64,000 bases of DNA from Pirellula staleyi DSM 6068 (GTDB taxonomy: Bacteria; Planctomycetota; Planctomycetia; Pirellulales; Pirellulaceae): positions 1,922,001-1,986,000 of the forward strand of contig NC_013720.1 of NCBI RefSeq assembly GCF_000025185.1, in the 5' to 3' direction. The notes below the pieces were generated by a model. It ran no database searches. It was not told where the DNA came from and was given only the letters and a program-made list of their open reading frames with translations. Positions 9,911 to 18,538 of the stretch are shown one piece after another. Made by a program: the position numbers and the translations under genes. The stretch's first letter is position 1; every line of letters begins with the position of its first letter.

Positions 9911-10822
9911 TTACAGAGCCGCTGGATCGGGCGAGCTTCCTGCTGCTCGGTTGCAGAGAGCACGAAAGGTGCTCGGGTCGATTCTGTAGCTCAGTTTTCT
10001 GACAGAACCATCGACAAACACAAACTGCGCAATCCCCGAATGGGGGCCACCAAAGCGATGGGAGTAGGTGGTGGTATCGCGGCGATCACGTGCCGGAATC
10101 GAGTTGCTCCAGCGGATGGTGTCCCAGTCCCAGCCGTCGATGTAGCCGTTGTTCTCGTCAGCGGCTTGTAAAGGATCGGCTGCAAAGTAGCGATTGTATT
10201 GTCGCTCGCCTAGCAAGATCGTCGAACCGGCACCATCCTTGATGTCGGAGAGATTAATTCGCTTCGTGGTTTTAATGGGCTGGATCACCCCATCGACCCC
10301 GTTCTCGTTGTTGAGCGCGGGGAACAGCGTGGAGCTATATCCACCGTTGCCTGCGTAGTCGAGAGCGCCCCGCAGTGTGCGATCGGCCAGGCCGTTGGTG
10401 ATGCCCGGCAGGGCAACGGGTCGTCGACGGCTGGGGCAGAAGTAGACCGGTATGATGGCAGCAGCAGCTTTGGCATCGTCGGTGTTTTCGTAGGCCGCTT
10501 GTTGCTCTAGGAAGGGAAGAATTTGATAGGCCCAGCCCCAGTTTTGCTTGAAGCTGCGGAGTGGCGCACCGTTGGAGGCCTTGGTGCGTTTGTAGGTCCA
10601 GTGGGCACCGCCACTAGGGAGGAGTTCCCACTGCGTGTGATGCAACTGAGCGGCATGCCCCATCTGTTTGAGATGGTTGGCACACTGCGCGATGCGGGCT
10701 GATTCGCGAACCGACTGAACCGCAGGCAGCAGCAACGCGACGAGCACTGCGATGATGGCAATCACCACCAGCAGTTCGACGATAGTGAAGCCATTATTCG
10801 GGCGTGCAGAGCGGATCGTCAT
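9911..10822 (-). CDS. DUF1559 prepilin-like protein
   Basis: About 303 residues of the DUF1559 (SBP_bac_10) family, which is hugely expanded in planctomycetes. The N-terminus has a type IV pilin/pseudopilin signal, [20 protein letters not shown], with cleavage expected after the Gly before Phe, then a hydrophobic helix and the RESARIAQCANHLKQMGHA stretch typical of the family. The C-terminal hallmark is FGGPHSGIAQFVFVDGSVRKL. Role unknown; the fold suggests pseudopilin-like surface or envelope assembly. ATG 10822 is preceded by AGGAAG at good spacing; the longer reading from 10939 is rejected because it would displace the pilin signal. It lies downstream of a lipoprotein gene on the same strand. 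Confidence 0.9.
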   Translation of the reverse strand: MTIRSARPNNGFTIVELLVVIAIIAVLVALLLPAVQSVRESARIAQCANHLKQMGHAAQLHHTQWELLPSGGAHWTYKRTKASNGAPLRSFKQNWGWAYQILPFLEQQAAYENTDDAKAAAAIIPVYFCPSRRRPVALPGITNGLADRTLRGALDYAGNGGYSSTLFPALNNENGVDGVIQPIKTTKRINLSDIKDGAGSTILLGERQYNRYFAADPLQAADENNGYIDGWDWDTIRWSNSIPARDRRDTTTYSHRFGGPHSGIAQFVFVDGSVRKLSYRIDPSTFRALCNRAAGSSPDPAAL

Positions 10823-10922
10823 AAAAAACTTCCTGGCTTCCGAATCGATGGGCCTGGCTTTGGGCTTCAGCCGACTACTCAGATCGCGGTTCGCTCGGTG
10901 GAGGTGTGCTGGTGCTGCGGGA

Positions 10923-11381
10923 TTACTTGGGAAGTCCATATTCGGCGAGTTGCTGGTCGCTCAGGATGGCATAGCCCATCAAGTTGATGGCATAGCGTTC
11001 GCCCCCCGCTCCTTGCGCTTCATAGGCAATCAGAGGTGGTGGCAGGTCGAAGCCTTCGGCAAACGGATTCACGTTCCAAAGAATCACGTACGGCTGCTGA
11101 TCGCGGGGCGAAATCAAAAGCGTGTCGACATCTCCCGCCAGAGCCAGGTGCGGTTTGAGTTCCTCCAGATTGCGTGGAGGATGGCCAAGTTTGGTTGTCG
11201 CTTCGAGGTAGGCGTCGTAGATCTTGCCCAGAGGTGCAGAGTGGTCGACTGTCATGGGGGGTGCTGACGCACCACAGCCGAGCAGCGCAATGGCTGAGAA
11301 AAGTACGAGCAGAAGAGGGGCTGAGAAAGCAGCTTTGCAGTGAGATTCGACAAACAGCATCGCGAACGGTTCCAGTCGCAT
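10923..11381 (-). CDS. Putative lipoprotein, unknown function
   Basis: About 152 residues. A hydrophobic N-terminal region ends in the lipobox ALLGC, so the mature protein should be lipid-anchored. The mature part begins with a Pro/Ser-rich linker, followed by GKIYDAYLEATTKLGHPPRN and LISPRDQQPYVILWNV, which resembles small planctomycete proteins that are encoded beside DUF1559 genes. No enzyme motif is seen. Start choice is uncertain: GTG 11390, ATG 11381 and ATG 11360 are all in frame; none has a strong Shine-Dalgarno, and 11360 would give the most ordinary signal peptide. It precedes the DUF1559 gene at 10822 by 100 bases on the same strand. Confidence 0.65.
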   Translation of the reverse strand: MRLEPFAMLFVESHCKAAFSAPLLLVLFSAIALLGCGASAPPMTVDHSAPLGKIYDAYLEATTKLGHPPRNLEELKPHLALAGDVDTLLISPRDQQPYVILWNVNPFAEGFDLPPPLIAYEAQGAGGERYAINLMGYAILSDQQLAEYGLPK

Positions 11382-11665
11382 AGCGACCACCGCGCACTAT
11401 GTTCGGCTAGGTGCATGGAAAAACGTGCGCCGAACAGAAGTTGTGGCTGATGTGAGGCTCAAACAGGAATCTGTTTTTGGAATACCTCACCACCGGGGGG
11501 CCGCTGCTGTCGAGGATTATGGCCAAGCTGAAATCTGTATGCAAGTTTATTTCAGCTCCATTGCGCGACCCGTCTCGCAGCTGGCCACCGCGCAGCAAAA
11601 AGGGCTGAAGCGCGAACCTCAGCCCTTGGAATGGATCGTTGGCAGAGCAACTGCTCGGCAAGTGC

Positions 11666-12097
11666 CTAGCGAACGCGCTCGAAGCGCATGGCACCGATGT
11701 CGGCAACTTCGGTCTTCAGTGGCATGTAGAAGGTGTCGTCCCCATCGAATTCGATGTTGATGTCCTTCGGCTCGCCACCCTTCTCATGCGACCGAATCTT
11801 CAGCAGGTTGGCGTCCTGGCTGACGAGTTCCCAGGTGCCGAGGCTGTCTTGGGGCTGATCCCCTTGAAAAGCGGTGAGGACCATCGCCCCATCGGCGGCG
11901 AACTCGAAGCCCATTTCCATCGATTCGAGTTGAGCAATCTGGTCGGGCTTCAGCTTGCCAGCGACCGCTTCGGTGTCGACCACCATGCGGCCATACCAGC
12001 GACCGGGAAGCTTTTCGACAGGAGCAGGACCGCTCGAACCGCAACCGGTGTACGAGATCGAAAGGGTCAAAAGCAGTAGTGCAAAAATCCGTTTCAT
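11666..12097 (-). CDS. Small lipoprotein with lipocalin-like WY/GTWE pattern
   Basis: About 143 residues. MKRIFALLLLTLSISYTGC is a short signal ending in a lipobox. The mature part reads as a small beta-rich protein: LPGRWYGRMVVDTEAVAGKL, MGFEFAADGAMVLTAFQGD, LGTWELVSQDANLLKIRSHE, INIEFDGDDTFYMPL, a pattern like the lipocalin-type stress proteins common in planctomycetes (family assignment is inference). Two ATGs lie close together at 12103 and 12097; GGGAGG sits 3 bases from the first but about 9 from the second, so 12097 is chosen. It is a distant relative in layout of the next gene upstream (12204-12656). Confidence 0.7.
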   Translation of the reverse strand: MKRIFALLLLTLSISYTGCGSSGPAPVEKLPGRWYGRMVVDTEAVAGKLKPDQIAQLESMEMGFEFAADGAMVLTAFQGDQPQDSLGTWELVSQDANLLKIRSHEKGGEPKDINIEFDGDDTFYMPLKTEVADIGAMRFERVR

Positions 12098-12203
12098 GGC
12101 CATAGCCTCCCTGCGAGATACGTGGATGCCAACTCCCTGGCACCTCTGTGTTATAGCTGATCGTTAACTCCCCACTTGGTTCCGCGAAGAAACAAGTGTG
12201 GCG

Positions 12204-12656
12204 TTAGGGTTTTTTGCGTACGAACGGGAACGTCAAAGCGGGGCCCACGGGGCTGATGCCAGTGGGCGGAATCGCCTCGATATGATCGTTGTCGACGAAC
12301 ACGACTTTCATCTCGCGTTCGCTCGCTTCATTTTCGAGTTTGACCATCAGAAGAAGCGTTGTCCCTTCTTCTTTGACGAACCGCCACGATCCTTTCACGG
12401 TCTTGGATTGCCCCAAGAAGGTGCCATCGACCGTGCAGTTGCCATCCCCTTGGAAGGTGAGGTTCAACTTCAAACCGCTCAGAATCGGCCCGGCAACCAG
12501 CGCGAGTGGATCGCCTTTAAGCTTTTCCTGGGCGGCAGGAATATCAACTTCCCACGTTCCTACAAGTTTCGCAGCGGGACTGCAGCCAGTCAGGACCGCC
12601 ATGTATGCGAGCCCCACGACAGCTGCCAGTGCGACAAACAATCGCCACGAACGCAT
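12204..12656 (-). CDS. Small lipoprotein, related in layout to its neighbour
   Basis: About 150 residues. The signal MRSWRLFVALAAVVGLAYMA ends in the lipobox VLTGC. The mature part contains LVGTWEVDIPAAQEKLKGDP, LKLNLTFQGDGNCTVDG, KTVKGSWRFVKEEG, LLLMVKLENEASEREMKVVF and a hydrophobic end. Alternating beta-strand segments and the VGTWE / GSWRF motifs match the pattern in the gene at 11666-12097, so the two may be old duplicates. Start ATG 12656 has AAGGAG 9 bases upstream. Function unknown. Confidence 0.7.
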   Translation of the reverse strand: MRSWRLFVALAAVVGLAYMAVLTGCSPAAKLVGTWEVDIPAAQEKLKGDPLALVAGPILSGLKLNLTFQGDGNCTVDGTFLGQSKTVKGSWRFVKEEGTTLLLMVKLENEASEREMKVVFVDNDHIEAIPPTGISPVGPALTFPFVRKKP

Positions 12657-13207
12657 GTTTCTAATCTCCTTCGTGGCGAAATGCTCAGCTGCACGACGTT
12701 CAAAGTCGTCACGGCGCGCATGCACTCACTCTGCTGTATAGATCGACCGATGGCGGGCACTTTATCGAGCCCAGTATCCCCTAACAACGGCAAAACCGTC
12801 ATAAGCCGGATTTGAAGGCTGGCAGCAGCTAGCAGCATTCACCGAGGCGGGGCGACAGTTCATTGCCCCGTTGCAGCGGAAAGTAAATCGCAAAAAATCG
12901 CCCACGAATTCCACCCAGCCTGCCATCGCCCGATTCGGGATCGAGCCAGCCCTGCTCCGCAGGCCATTCAGGATGCTCGTCGATTCTCTGTAAGTCCCTA
13001 TAGCATAAATGTTTGTGCCGTCATCACCCTGCGGGGGACAAGCCTCTCCTCAAAAGGTTGACGATGGGCCAGCCCCTGGGGCGCGACCCTTTTGCAAGTG
13101 AATTGCGGCCTCTTGACTAATAGTTGACAAGTGTTTTGAATAATCAAAAGATGTTTTTGGTCAATCAAAATAATTCAAGTCGATTATTCAAAATTCACGA
13201 GGCTGCG
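12657..13207. other. Divergent gene-less stretch between a lipoprotein and a DUF1559 gene
   Basis: About 550 bases with no supported gene. It must carry the promoters of the two divergent genes. Two TTGAC-type hexamers (TTGACT at 13113, TTGACA at 13124) lie 80-95 bases before the DUF1559 start, in an AT-rich patch, but neither has a good -10 at normal spacing. I see no terminator or riboswitch-like structure. Confidence 0.4.
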
Positions 13208-14230
13208 ATGCAAGCAAGGGTGCCGAAGCGACAATTCGTCGCACTAAAGCTGAATTTATCCAGGCCACAGCGACGGGGGTTCACGCTGGTTGAACTGCTG
13301 GTGGTGATCGCTATCATCGGCGTGCTCGTCGCGCTGCTGCTCCCAGCGGTTCAGGCCGCTCGAGAAGCAGCCCGGCGCATGAGCTGCACCAATCAGTTGA
13401 AGCAGCAGGGACTCGCCCTGCACAACTACCACGACTCCCTCGGCTGTTTTCCTTCCGCCTACGTCGTCGACACCGCTCATCCGTCGCGCACTTCCACCTA
13501 CGACGCTCCCCCCGGCTATGCCTGGGGAATGCTTCTCCTCCCCTACCTCGAACTGCAAACCCTGCACGCCAAGTTCAACACCTCGCTCCCCGCCAGCGAT
13601 CCTTCGAACGCCGCCGCTGCTGCCACCAAGGTGCAAGTCTTCCTCTGCCCGTCGGCCAGTGGCAACACCACACCAGCCTTTGCCGTGGTCAACGGATCGG
13701 GCTCTACACTCGCCACGTTCAGCCGCTCGAACTACGTCGCCAACACCGGCCAGGATGAAGCGTGGGGCTACACGCTTGCCGATCACAGCACGGTTTCCGA
13801 TGGGCCAATCTTTCGCAACAGCAGCACGCGATTTGGTGACATCACCGATGGCCTCTCGCAGACCGTTTTTATTGGCGAGCACAGCAGTGTGCTTTCGAGC
13901 AAGACGTGGGTCGGTGTCGTCCCCGATGCTGCAGTCTGCGCTAACAACCCCCAGAAGTTCCCCATCACCGAGTGCGACGGCGCGGCCACGCTCGTATGCG
14001 TCCATGCGGGACCGGCAGCGGCCGAGATTGATCCCGACACCGGCTTTGCGCCGATTCATCCCCCCAACAGCCCGCTGTGTCACGTTTGCCAGATGTATTC
14101 CGAGCATCCCGGCGGCGCAAATGTCTTATTGGGAGATGGTAGTGTCCGATTTGTGTCGCAAATGATCCATCAGCCCACCTGGGCAGCGCTGGCTAGTCGC
14201 AATAAAGGCGACGTGGTGAAAGAGTATTAA
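13208..14230 (+). CDS. DUF1559 prepilin-like protein
   Basis: About 340 residues. Classic DUF1559 architecture: a basic leader, then [20 protein letters not shown] with the prepilin peptidase site after Gly, the [18 protein letters not shown] segment, the [21 protein letters not shown] stretch, a variable beta-rich middle, FIGEHSSV, and the C-terminal [20 protein letters not shown] hallmark. ATG 13208 has GAGG just upstream; TTG 13124 and ATG 13151 are in frame but would add an unusual Asn-rich extension ([17 protein letters not shown]). The next gene begins one base after this stop, so the two form an operon. Confidence 0.92.
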   Translation: MQARVPKRQFVALKLNLSRPQRRGFTLVELLVVIAIIGVLVALLLPAVQAAREAARRMSCTNQLKQQGLALHNYHDSLGCFPSAYVVDTAHPSRTSTYDAPPGYAWGMLLLPYLELQTLHAKFNTSLPASDPSNAAAAATKVQVFLCPSASGNTTPAFAVVNGSGSTLATFSRSNYVANTGQDEAWGYTLADHSTVSDGPIFRNSSTRFGDITDGLSQTVFIGEHSSVLSSKTWVGVVPDAAVCANNPQKFPITECDGAATLVCVHAGPAAAEIDPDTGFAPIHPPNSPLCHVCQMYSEHPGGANVLLGDGSVRFVSQMIHQPTWAALASRNKGDVVKEY

Positions 14231-14231
14231 G

Positions 14232-14642
14232 ATGCCACGATCACAAGCGACTCAGTACACCTTTAGCGTCCTATTGCTACTTGCCAGTTGCGCAGGCTTC
14301 CTACTGATTGGCTGCTCGCGTCAGCCTGTGGTGGAGCACAATAATTTGCATCTCGTCGCCTCGCTTCGCACTGCCTGTTCGGCCCAAAACGAAACTTGGC
14401 TCTTAGGGGTCGAGCGTGCTGTCGTGAAACGTTTCGATGAAGGTGCGATGAGCGAAACGGAGCGCGACGAGTTCACACGCCTGATCGCACTCGCTAAGTC
14501 GGGCGACTGGCAATCGGCCGAATCGGCCTGTTTTTCCTGGGAAAAAGCCCAACTCTCCCGCACTCGCGCCGCTCCGGACGAAGATTCTCACTCGCACAGC
14601 CACGATCACCTCCACACCCACGCCAGCGAAGTTGGTAAGTAG
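14232..14642 (+). CDS. Lipoprotein with histidine-rich tail
   Basis: 136 residues. The signal sequence ends in the lipobox LLIGC near residue 28. The mature part is mostly helical (LVASLRTACSAQNETWLLGVERAVVKRF, AMSETERDEFTRLIALAKSG), and the tail is rich in His and Asp/Ser (HSHSHDHLHTH), a likely metal-binding stretch. ATG lies one base after the DUF1559 stop, so translation is probably coupled. Small lipoproteins directly after DUF1559 genes are frequent in planctomycetes; their job is unknown. Confidence 0.75.
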   Translation: MPRSQATQYTFSVLLLLASCAGFLLIGCSRQPVVEHNNLHLVASLRTACSAQNETWLLGVERAVVKRFDEGAMSETERDEFTRLIALAKSGDWQSAESACFSWEKAQLSRTRAAPDEDSHSHSHDHLHTHASEVGK

Positions 14643-14742
14643 CCTCGACAATCTGCTAGGCTGTAGCTACCAAGTTGGTGCCTTCTAACTAAGCTCGCTA
14701 CAGAGGTGGTGCAGTGGAAATGCGATTCTGCCGTGGCTCGTT

Positions 14743-15084
14743 GTGATCGGATTGCCCATCGCCTGGCTGATCTCGGAATTCTATCCCTATCGTCACCTGC
14801 GCATCGCGCTTGGGATCGCCGCGATTTCGTCGAGTATCATTGTCGCGGTGGTTGTAGGATCGCTTGCGCATTTTGATGCGAACGCATGGTATGGTGGCGC
14901 ATCAAAGAACCTGATCGACGCCTCCATCGCTGAGCTCGAAAAAGGAGATTCGGAGGCACTGCTCAAGGAGCTTAAAGTGCTTCAGTCGGAGTTTCAGCCC
15001 ACCTACGAGAACCGTGCTCGTTACGACGAACTCGTCCGAGAGTTTGTGCAGCGACTTGATCACGAATATGTCAATCAGCCTTGA
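14743..15084 (+). CDS. Small membrane protein, unknown function
   Basis: 113 residues from GTG 14743. Two hydrophobic stretches (IGLPIAWLISEFYP and ALGIAAISSSIIVAVVVGSL) form one or two membrane passes; the rest is a helical soluble tail rich in Glu/Leu (NLIDASIAELEKGDSEALLK, ENRARYDELVREFVQRLDHE), a possible coiled coil. The frame is open upstream to 14689 and the residues just before the GTG also look hydrophobic, so the true start could be earlier with an unusual codon. No Shine-Dalgarno is clear. Not recognised as a named family. Confidence 0.5.
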   Translation: MIGLPIAWLISEFYPYRHLRIALGIAAISSSIIVAVVVGSLAHFDANAWYGGASKNLIDASIAELEKGDSEALLKELKVLQSEFQPTYENRARYDELVREFVQRLDHEYVNQP

Positions 15085-15233
15085 TTGCTAGAACCTGATT
15101 GGAAAGCCGACCATTAACGTGTCTTTAAAAAGACTTTTAGGCTACGAGCAAAGCACGCTTATTCTTGTCGTGCATTAGCTAATGGTGCTGGCAGCAGTTT
15201 GGCCCCGCCGATGGCGATTGCAACCAAAAATAC

Positions 15234-15425
15234 TTGGAGTATCCCACCTGCCTCAACCATGTTGCTCATACGCACCAGGGGCGATGGACGACATCTTGGT
15301 TTGTAAAAACCGACTATGATTTTGGGTTCAATGAGTGGTACTTTCAATCGGATGCCGACTTGGCCGCGTTTCTCGCTTGGGTTCCTAACTTAAACTGGGG
15401 CGAGAAGTTTCCTCAGCAACACTGA
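15234..15425 (+). CDS. Short ORF, possible 5'-truncated gene remnant
   Basis: 63 residues from a TTG start. The composition looks like real protein (SWFVKTDYDFGFNEWYFQSD, LAAFLAWVPNLNWGEKFPQ) with many aromatic residues. The frame stays open back to 15183, but no ATG/GTG is available before the TAA at 15180. The next ORF continues in the same frame after one TGA. It may be a genuine small protein with a weak start or the remains of a longer gene. Confidence 0.4.
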   Translation: MEYPTCLNHVAHTHQGRWTTSWFVKTDYDFGFNEWYFQSDADLAAFLAWVPNLNWGEKFPQQH

Positions 15426-15461
15426 TTGACCTTGAGCCGTTATAGCCAGCACTCATCGCCC

Positions 15462-15989
15462 ATGATCGTTATTCAAGTCATTCACGCACGGTGGACAAAA
15501 CAAGCCCGTGGTGGACGACTCGCCGCGCTGAGAAATCGCTTGCCCAAAGAGCTGCCGATTTTCACTGGCGAAAGTGTTTCCGACCTATTGCTGCAACGCA
15601 TTGATTTCAGTGATGCGGATTCCTTTTCAAATCCCAAGCAATCGGTGACGGCGCTACCACGCGAACCAAGTCACTGGAGCGGGGGAAATTTGGAGGTTCA
15701 CTGGCTCGCCGATAGCGTGCAACTTCACTATCGCTATCAAACCGGCGCTCCCAAGCAACTCTTCTTTCGGAAGGGTGGCGGCGCCACTACCGCACACCAC
15801 GTCATCGGAATCATCCCCGGCCATTGGGGCTCGATCGAGTACAATCAGCGACACACCGACCTCGACACTGGCCAGTGGTGGTACGAGCACGTAGTTGTGA
15901 ATGTCGCTTCTGGGAACACTATTCAAGAAGACTATTTTCTTCGAATGGCGCCCATCGAGCGATATCGCAGAATCTCGTTGCTCTGGTGA
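15462..15989 (+). CDS. Hypothetical protein
   Basis: About 175 residues from ATG 15462; a TTG at 15426 directly after the previous stop is an alternative. Not recognised. Visible features are a basic N-terminus (VIHARWTKQARGGRLAALRN), a central region with PSHWSGGNLEVHWLADSVQL and a Gly/His-rich part (KGGGATTAHHVIGIIPGHWG), then Trp/Tyr-rich strands (TGQWWYEHVVVNVASGN). No signal peptide or membrane segment. The upstream ORF shares its frame, so the two could once have been one gene. Confidence 0.5.
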   Translation: MIVIQVIHARWTKQARGGRLAALRNRLPKELPIFTGESVSDLLLQRIDFSDADSFSNPKQSVTALPREPSHWSGGNLEVHWLADSVQLHYRYQTGAPKQLFFRKGGGATTAHHVIGIIPGHWGSIEYNQRHTDLDTGQWWYEHVVVNVASGNTIQEDYFLRMAPIERYRRISLLW

Positions 15990-16031
15990 AGACGTTGGCA
16001 ACTCTGTTTTGATTCAGTTGGGAAACTTCGC

Positions 16032-16337
16032 GTGCCTTTGAATTTGCTGCTGATAGTGGCAGCTGTTGGTGTGGTGATGAGCCTGATCACGTTGGTTGTC
16101 TATGCGATCGACAAATCGGCGGCTCAGCGCGGCGGGCGGCGCGTGCCTGAGAACACACTGCATCTCCTTGCGCTCTTGGGTGGTTGGCCCGGCGCACTCT
16201 TGGCCCAGCGTTGGCTCCGCCATAAGTCGATCAAGGTTCCGTTTTTGATCCTCTTTTGGATCACCGCGATACTAAACATCGCCGTTACTGCATTGCTTCT
16301 CTCTCCCTACGGCCTACAGCTCTTGGGACTCGGCTAG
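16032..16337 (+). CDS. DUF1294 family membrane protein
   Basis: 101 residues, GTG start. An N-terminal membrane helix (LLLIVAAVGVVMSLITLVVYAI) leads into DKSAAQRGGRRVPENTLHLL, then ALLGGWPGALLAQRWLRHKS and a second or third helix. This is the DUF1294 signature (ENTLH...LGGWPGA...RHKS), a small family sometimes fused to cold-shock domains; here it stands alone. Role unknown. Confidence 0.8.
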   Translation: MPLNLLLIVAAVGVVMSLITLVVYAIDKSAAQRGGRRVPENTLHLLALLGGWPGALLAQRWLRHKSIKVPFLILFWITAILNIAVTALLLSPYGLQLLGLG

Positions 16338-16574
16338 TCAGCAGGAAGCGACCTTAACGGCGGCTCGTTTCGCCGTCTCGGTTGAGCCTCGCAATTGCCC
16401 TCTGCAACCAGTTGCACCTGGCGCGTGGCTACGCAAAAATGGCGGGCTCGATTAGTGGCAAAGTTGGCGTCCGCAGGGGCGGCTTTAGCGGTTGCCTGCG
16501 TGCCACTCGTCGACTGAATCGTCACCAACGCTTACTGCACACCTTTCCATACGTTCCTCAGGAGTTTTCGCGCT

Positions 16575-17573
16575 ATGGCACGACCGGTTACCCTCTTCAC
16601 CGGACAATGGGCCGACCTTCCGATCGAGCAAATGGCTCGCAAAACCAAGGATTTTGGCTACGACGGTATCGAACTCGCCTGCTGGGGCGATCACTTCGAA
16701 GTCGACAAGGCTTTGTCGGACGATGGCTACTGCGCCCGCAAGCGCGAGCTGCTCGACAGCTTGGATCTGCAGTGCCACGCGATCAGTGCTCACCTGGTGG
16801 GGCAAGCGGTTTGCGACATTATCGACGAGCGTCACAAGGCGATTCTGCCGCCCCATGTGTGGGGCGATGGCAAGCCAGCGGGTGTGAACGAAAGAGCTGC
16901 TGAAGAGCTGAAAAACACAGCCCGCGCGGCCAAGAAGTTCGGCGTGTCGGTGGTGAACGGTTTCACTGGTAGCAGCATTTGGCACCTGCTGTATTCGTTC
17001 CCGCCCGTTCCCGGCAAGATGATCGACGACGGCTTTAAGCTGTTCGCCGACCGCTTCAATCCGATCCTCGACGTGTTCGCCGAATGCGGCGTTCGCTTCG
17101 CCCTCGAAGTGCACCCGACCGAGATCGCGTTTGACATCTACACCGCCCAGCGGGCTCTCGAAGCGCTCGACCATCGACCTGAGTTCGGCTTCAACTTCGA
17201 TCCAAGCCACTTGCACTGGCAGGGGGTCGATTCGGTCGAGTTCATCCGCGCGTTTCCCGACCGGATCTATCACGTTCACATGAAGGATGCGATTGTCACG
17301 CTGAACGGCCGCAGCGGCATTTTGGCCAGCCACATCAACTTTGGCGACTACCGCCGAGGCTGGGACTTCCGTAGCCCAGGTCGCGGAACGGTGAATTTCG
17401 AAGAGATCATTCGCGAGCTGAACCGGGTCGGCTACACCGGCCCGCTGTCGGTGGAATGGGAAGATAGCGGCATGGAACGCGAATTTGGTGCTCGCGAAGC
17501 AGCCACTTTCGTGAAAACGAAGGACTTCGCCGCTAGTGGCCGCGCGTTCGACGCTGCGTTCGAGAAAGAATAG
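16575..17573 (+). CDS. Sugar phosphate isomerase/epimerase family enzyme
   Basis: 332 residues, cytosolic (no signal). Xylose-isomerase-like TIM barrel: [65 protein letters not shown], then the metal ligands in the family order, Glu in [15 protein letters not shown], Asp/His in [14 protein letters not shown], His in IYHVHMKDA and Glu in LSVEWEDSG. The arrangement fits an inosose/sugar epimerase-type fold; the substrate is unknown. ATG 16575 has AGGAG 10 bases upstream. Codon use matches highly expressed neighbours. Confidence 0.88.
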   Translation: MARPVTLFTGQWADLPIEQMARKTKDFGYDGIELACWGDHFEVDKALSDDGYCARKRELLDSLDLQCHAISAHLVGQAVCDIIDERHKAILPPHVWGDGKPAGVNERAAEELKNTARAAKKFGVSVVNGFTGSSIWHLLYSFPPVPGKMIDDGFKLFADRFNPILDVFAECGVRFALEVHPTEIAFDIYTAQRALEALDHRPEFGFNFDPSHLHWQGVDSVEFIRAFPDRIYHVHMKDAIVTLNGRSGILASHINFGDYRRGWDFRSPGRGTVNFEEIIRELNRVGYTGPLSVEWEDSGMEREFGAREAATFVKTKDFAASGRAFDAAFEKE

Positions 17574-17652
17574 TTTTCGTCCCCAACCGGGGTGAAACGC
17601 ACTTTTTGGGGCAAAATCGGATAGCCGCGGGTAAAAACGTCGCGGTTATCTG

Positions 17653-17682
17653 TTGCCCGCAGCAGGACTTACGTAGTAGACT
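17653..17682 (+). promoter_or_regulatory. Candidate infC promoter
   Basis: TTGCCC at 17653-17658 and TAGACT at 17677-17682, 18 bases apart, each matching the sigma-70 consensus at four of six positions. Transcription would start near 17690, which would make the TTG at 17692 too close to be a normal start and supports an internal infC start. Confidence 0.3.
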
Positions 17683-17793
17683 ATAGGGCTATTGAAATAC
17701 TGGGGGAGAGTCTGCCTACTGGTCTTGGTGGCGATTGTGGAGCCATCGAGGGGCAATTGGGCTTTCCCACGTTTGCAGGAAAGGGTTGAAGCG

Positions 17794-18294
17794 ATCGACC
17801 GGATTACGACGCGAGTGAACGAGCAGATACGCATTTCGCCTGTTCGTGTGATTGGTGACGATGGAGCCCAGCTGGGAATCATGCCGGTAGACCAGGCCCT
17901 CTCGAAAGCACGAGAGAGCGATCTGGATCTGGTGGAAGTTGCGCCGAACGAGCGCCCCCCAGTCTGCCGCATCATGGACTTCGGCAAGTACAAGTACGAG
18001 AAGAAGAAAAAGGCGCAGCAGCCGACTCACCAGGTCAAAACCAAGGAAATTCGCCTCCGCCCCAAAACGGGCGATCACGATATCGAGTTCAAGGTGAAGC
18101 AGGCCGTTGGGTTCCTGCAGCACAAGGACAAGGTGCAGGTGTCGGTGATCTTCCGCGGTCGCGAACTCGCGCACATCGAAGAAGGTCGCAAGGTGATGGA
18201 TAAAGTGGTGTCGGAACTCCTCGAGTTCGGCAAGCTTGAATTCCCACCGCAGCAGCAAGCCAAGCGCATGATTTGCACGATCATGCCGAAGTAG
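17794..18294 (+). CDS. infC: Translation initiation factor IF-3
   Basis: IF-3 binds the 30S subunit and checks start-codon and initiator-tRNA pairing. The family core is unmistakable: [53 protein letters not shown] linker, then [20 protein letters not shown] and [14 protein letters not shown] in the C-terminal domain. The reading frame extends back to a TTG at 17692, but those 34 residues are hydrophobic and unlike IF-3. A strong AGGAAAGGG lies at about 17777-17785, placing the start at ATC 17794 (or ATT 17803), which gives a normal ~166-residue protein. Non-canonical starts are the known basis of IF-3 autoregulation in E. coli; here it is inference. rpmI and rplT do not follow; a terminator does. 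Confidence 0.93.
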   Translation: MDRITTRVNEQIRISPVRVIGDDGAQLGIMPVDQALSKARESDLDLVEVAPNERPPVCRIMDFGKYKYEKKKKAQQPTHQVKTKEIRLRPKTGDHDIEFKVKQAVGFLQHKDKVQVSVIFRGRELAHIEEGRKVMDKVVSELLEFGKLEFPPQQQAKRMICTIMPK

Positions 18295-18329
18295 TTAATA
18301 GCTACCTCCAGCCTCTGACTGAAACAGCA

Positions 18330-18365
18330 GCCGCCCGATGAGCCAACTCGTCAGGCGGCTTTTTT
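18330..18365 (+). terminator. Rho-independent terminator after infC
   Basis: GCCGCCCGATGAG / CTCGTCAGGCGGC hairpin with CCAA loop, one mismatch and one wobble, followed by a run of six T. It lies 36 bases after the infC stop and closes a single-gene transcript. Confidence 0.9.
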
Positions 18366-18417
18366 GTTGCGCTGACGAGTGGCTGTTGTAGCTCATCGAT
18401 TCGAAATCGACAGGCGC

Positions 18418-18464
18418 AAAAAAGAAGGGGCCTGACGCTCGCGGTTAGCAAACATCAGGCCCCC
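18418..18464 (-). terminator. Rho-independent terminator on minus strand with no annotated gene before it
   Basis: Read on the minus strand, GGGGCCTGA and TCAGGCCCC form a 9-bp perfect stem with a ~19-base loop, followed by TTCTTTTTT. The nearest upstream minus gene ends at 18958, nearly 500 bases away, so the terminator most likely belongs to a separate short transcript. Confidence 0.75.
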
Positions 18465-18538
18465 GGGAATCTCGAGTCAGAATCGGGTGATCCTGTCGAG
18501 GTTTGGTGGCTGCCATAGCAAGCGCAGCCCGCCGGCTG

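Noticed and set aside
16485-17333. 282-codon minus ORF opposite the sugar isomerase gene
   Set aside because: Antisense shadow; the plus strand carries the clear metal-ligand motifs.
17692-17793. N-terminal extension of IF-3 from TTG 17692
   Set aside because: Hydrophobic and unlike IF-3; lies at the expected transcription start; the strong ribosome site is downstream.
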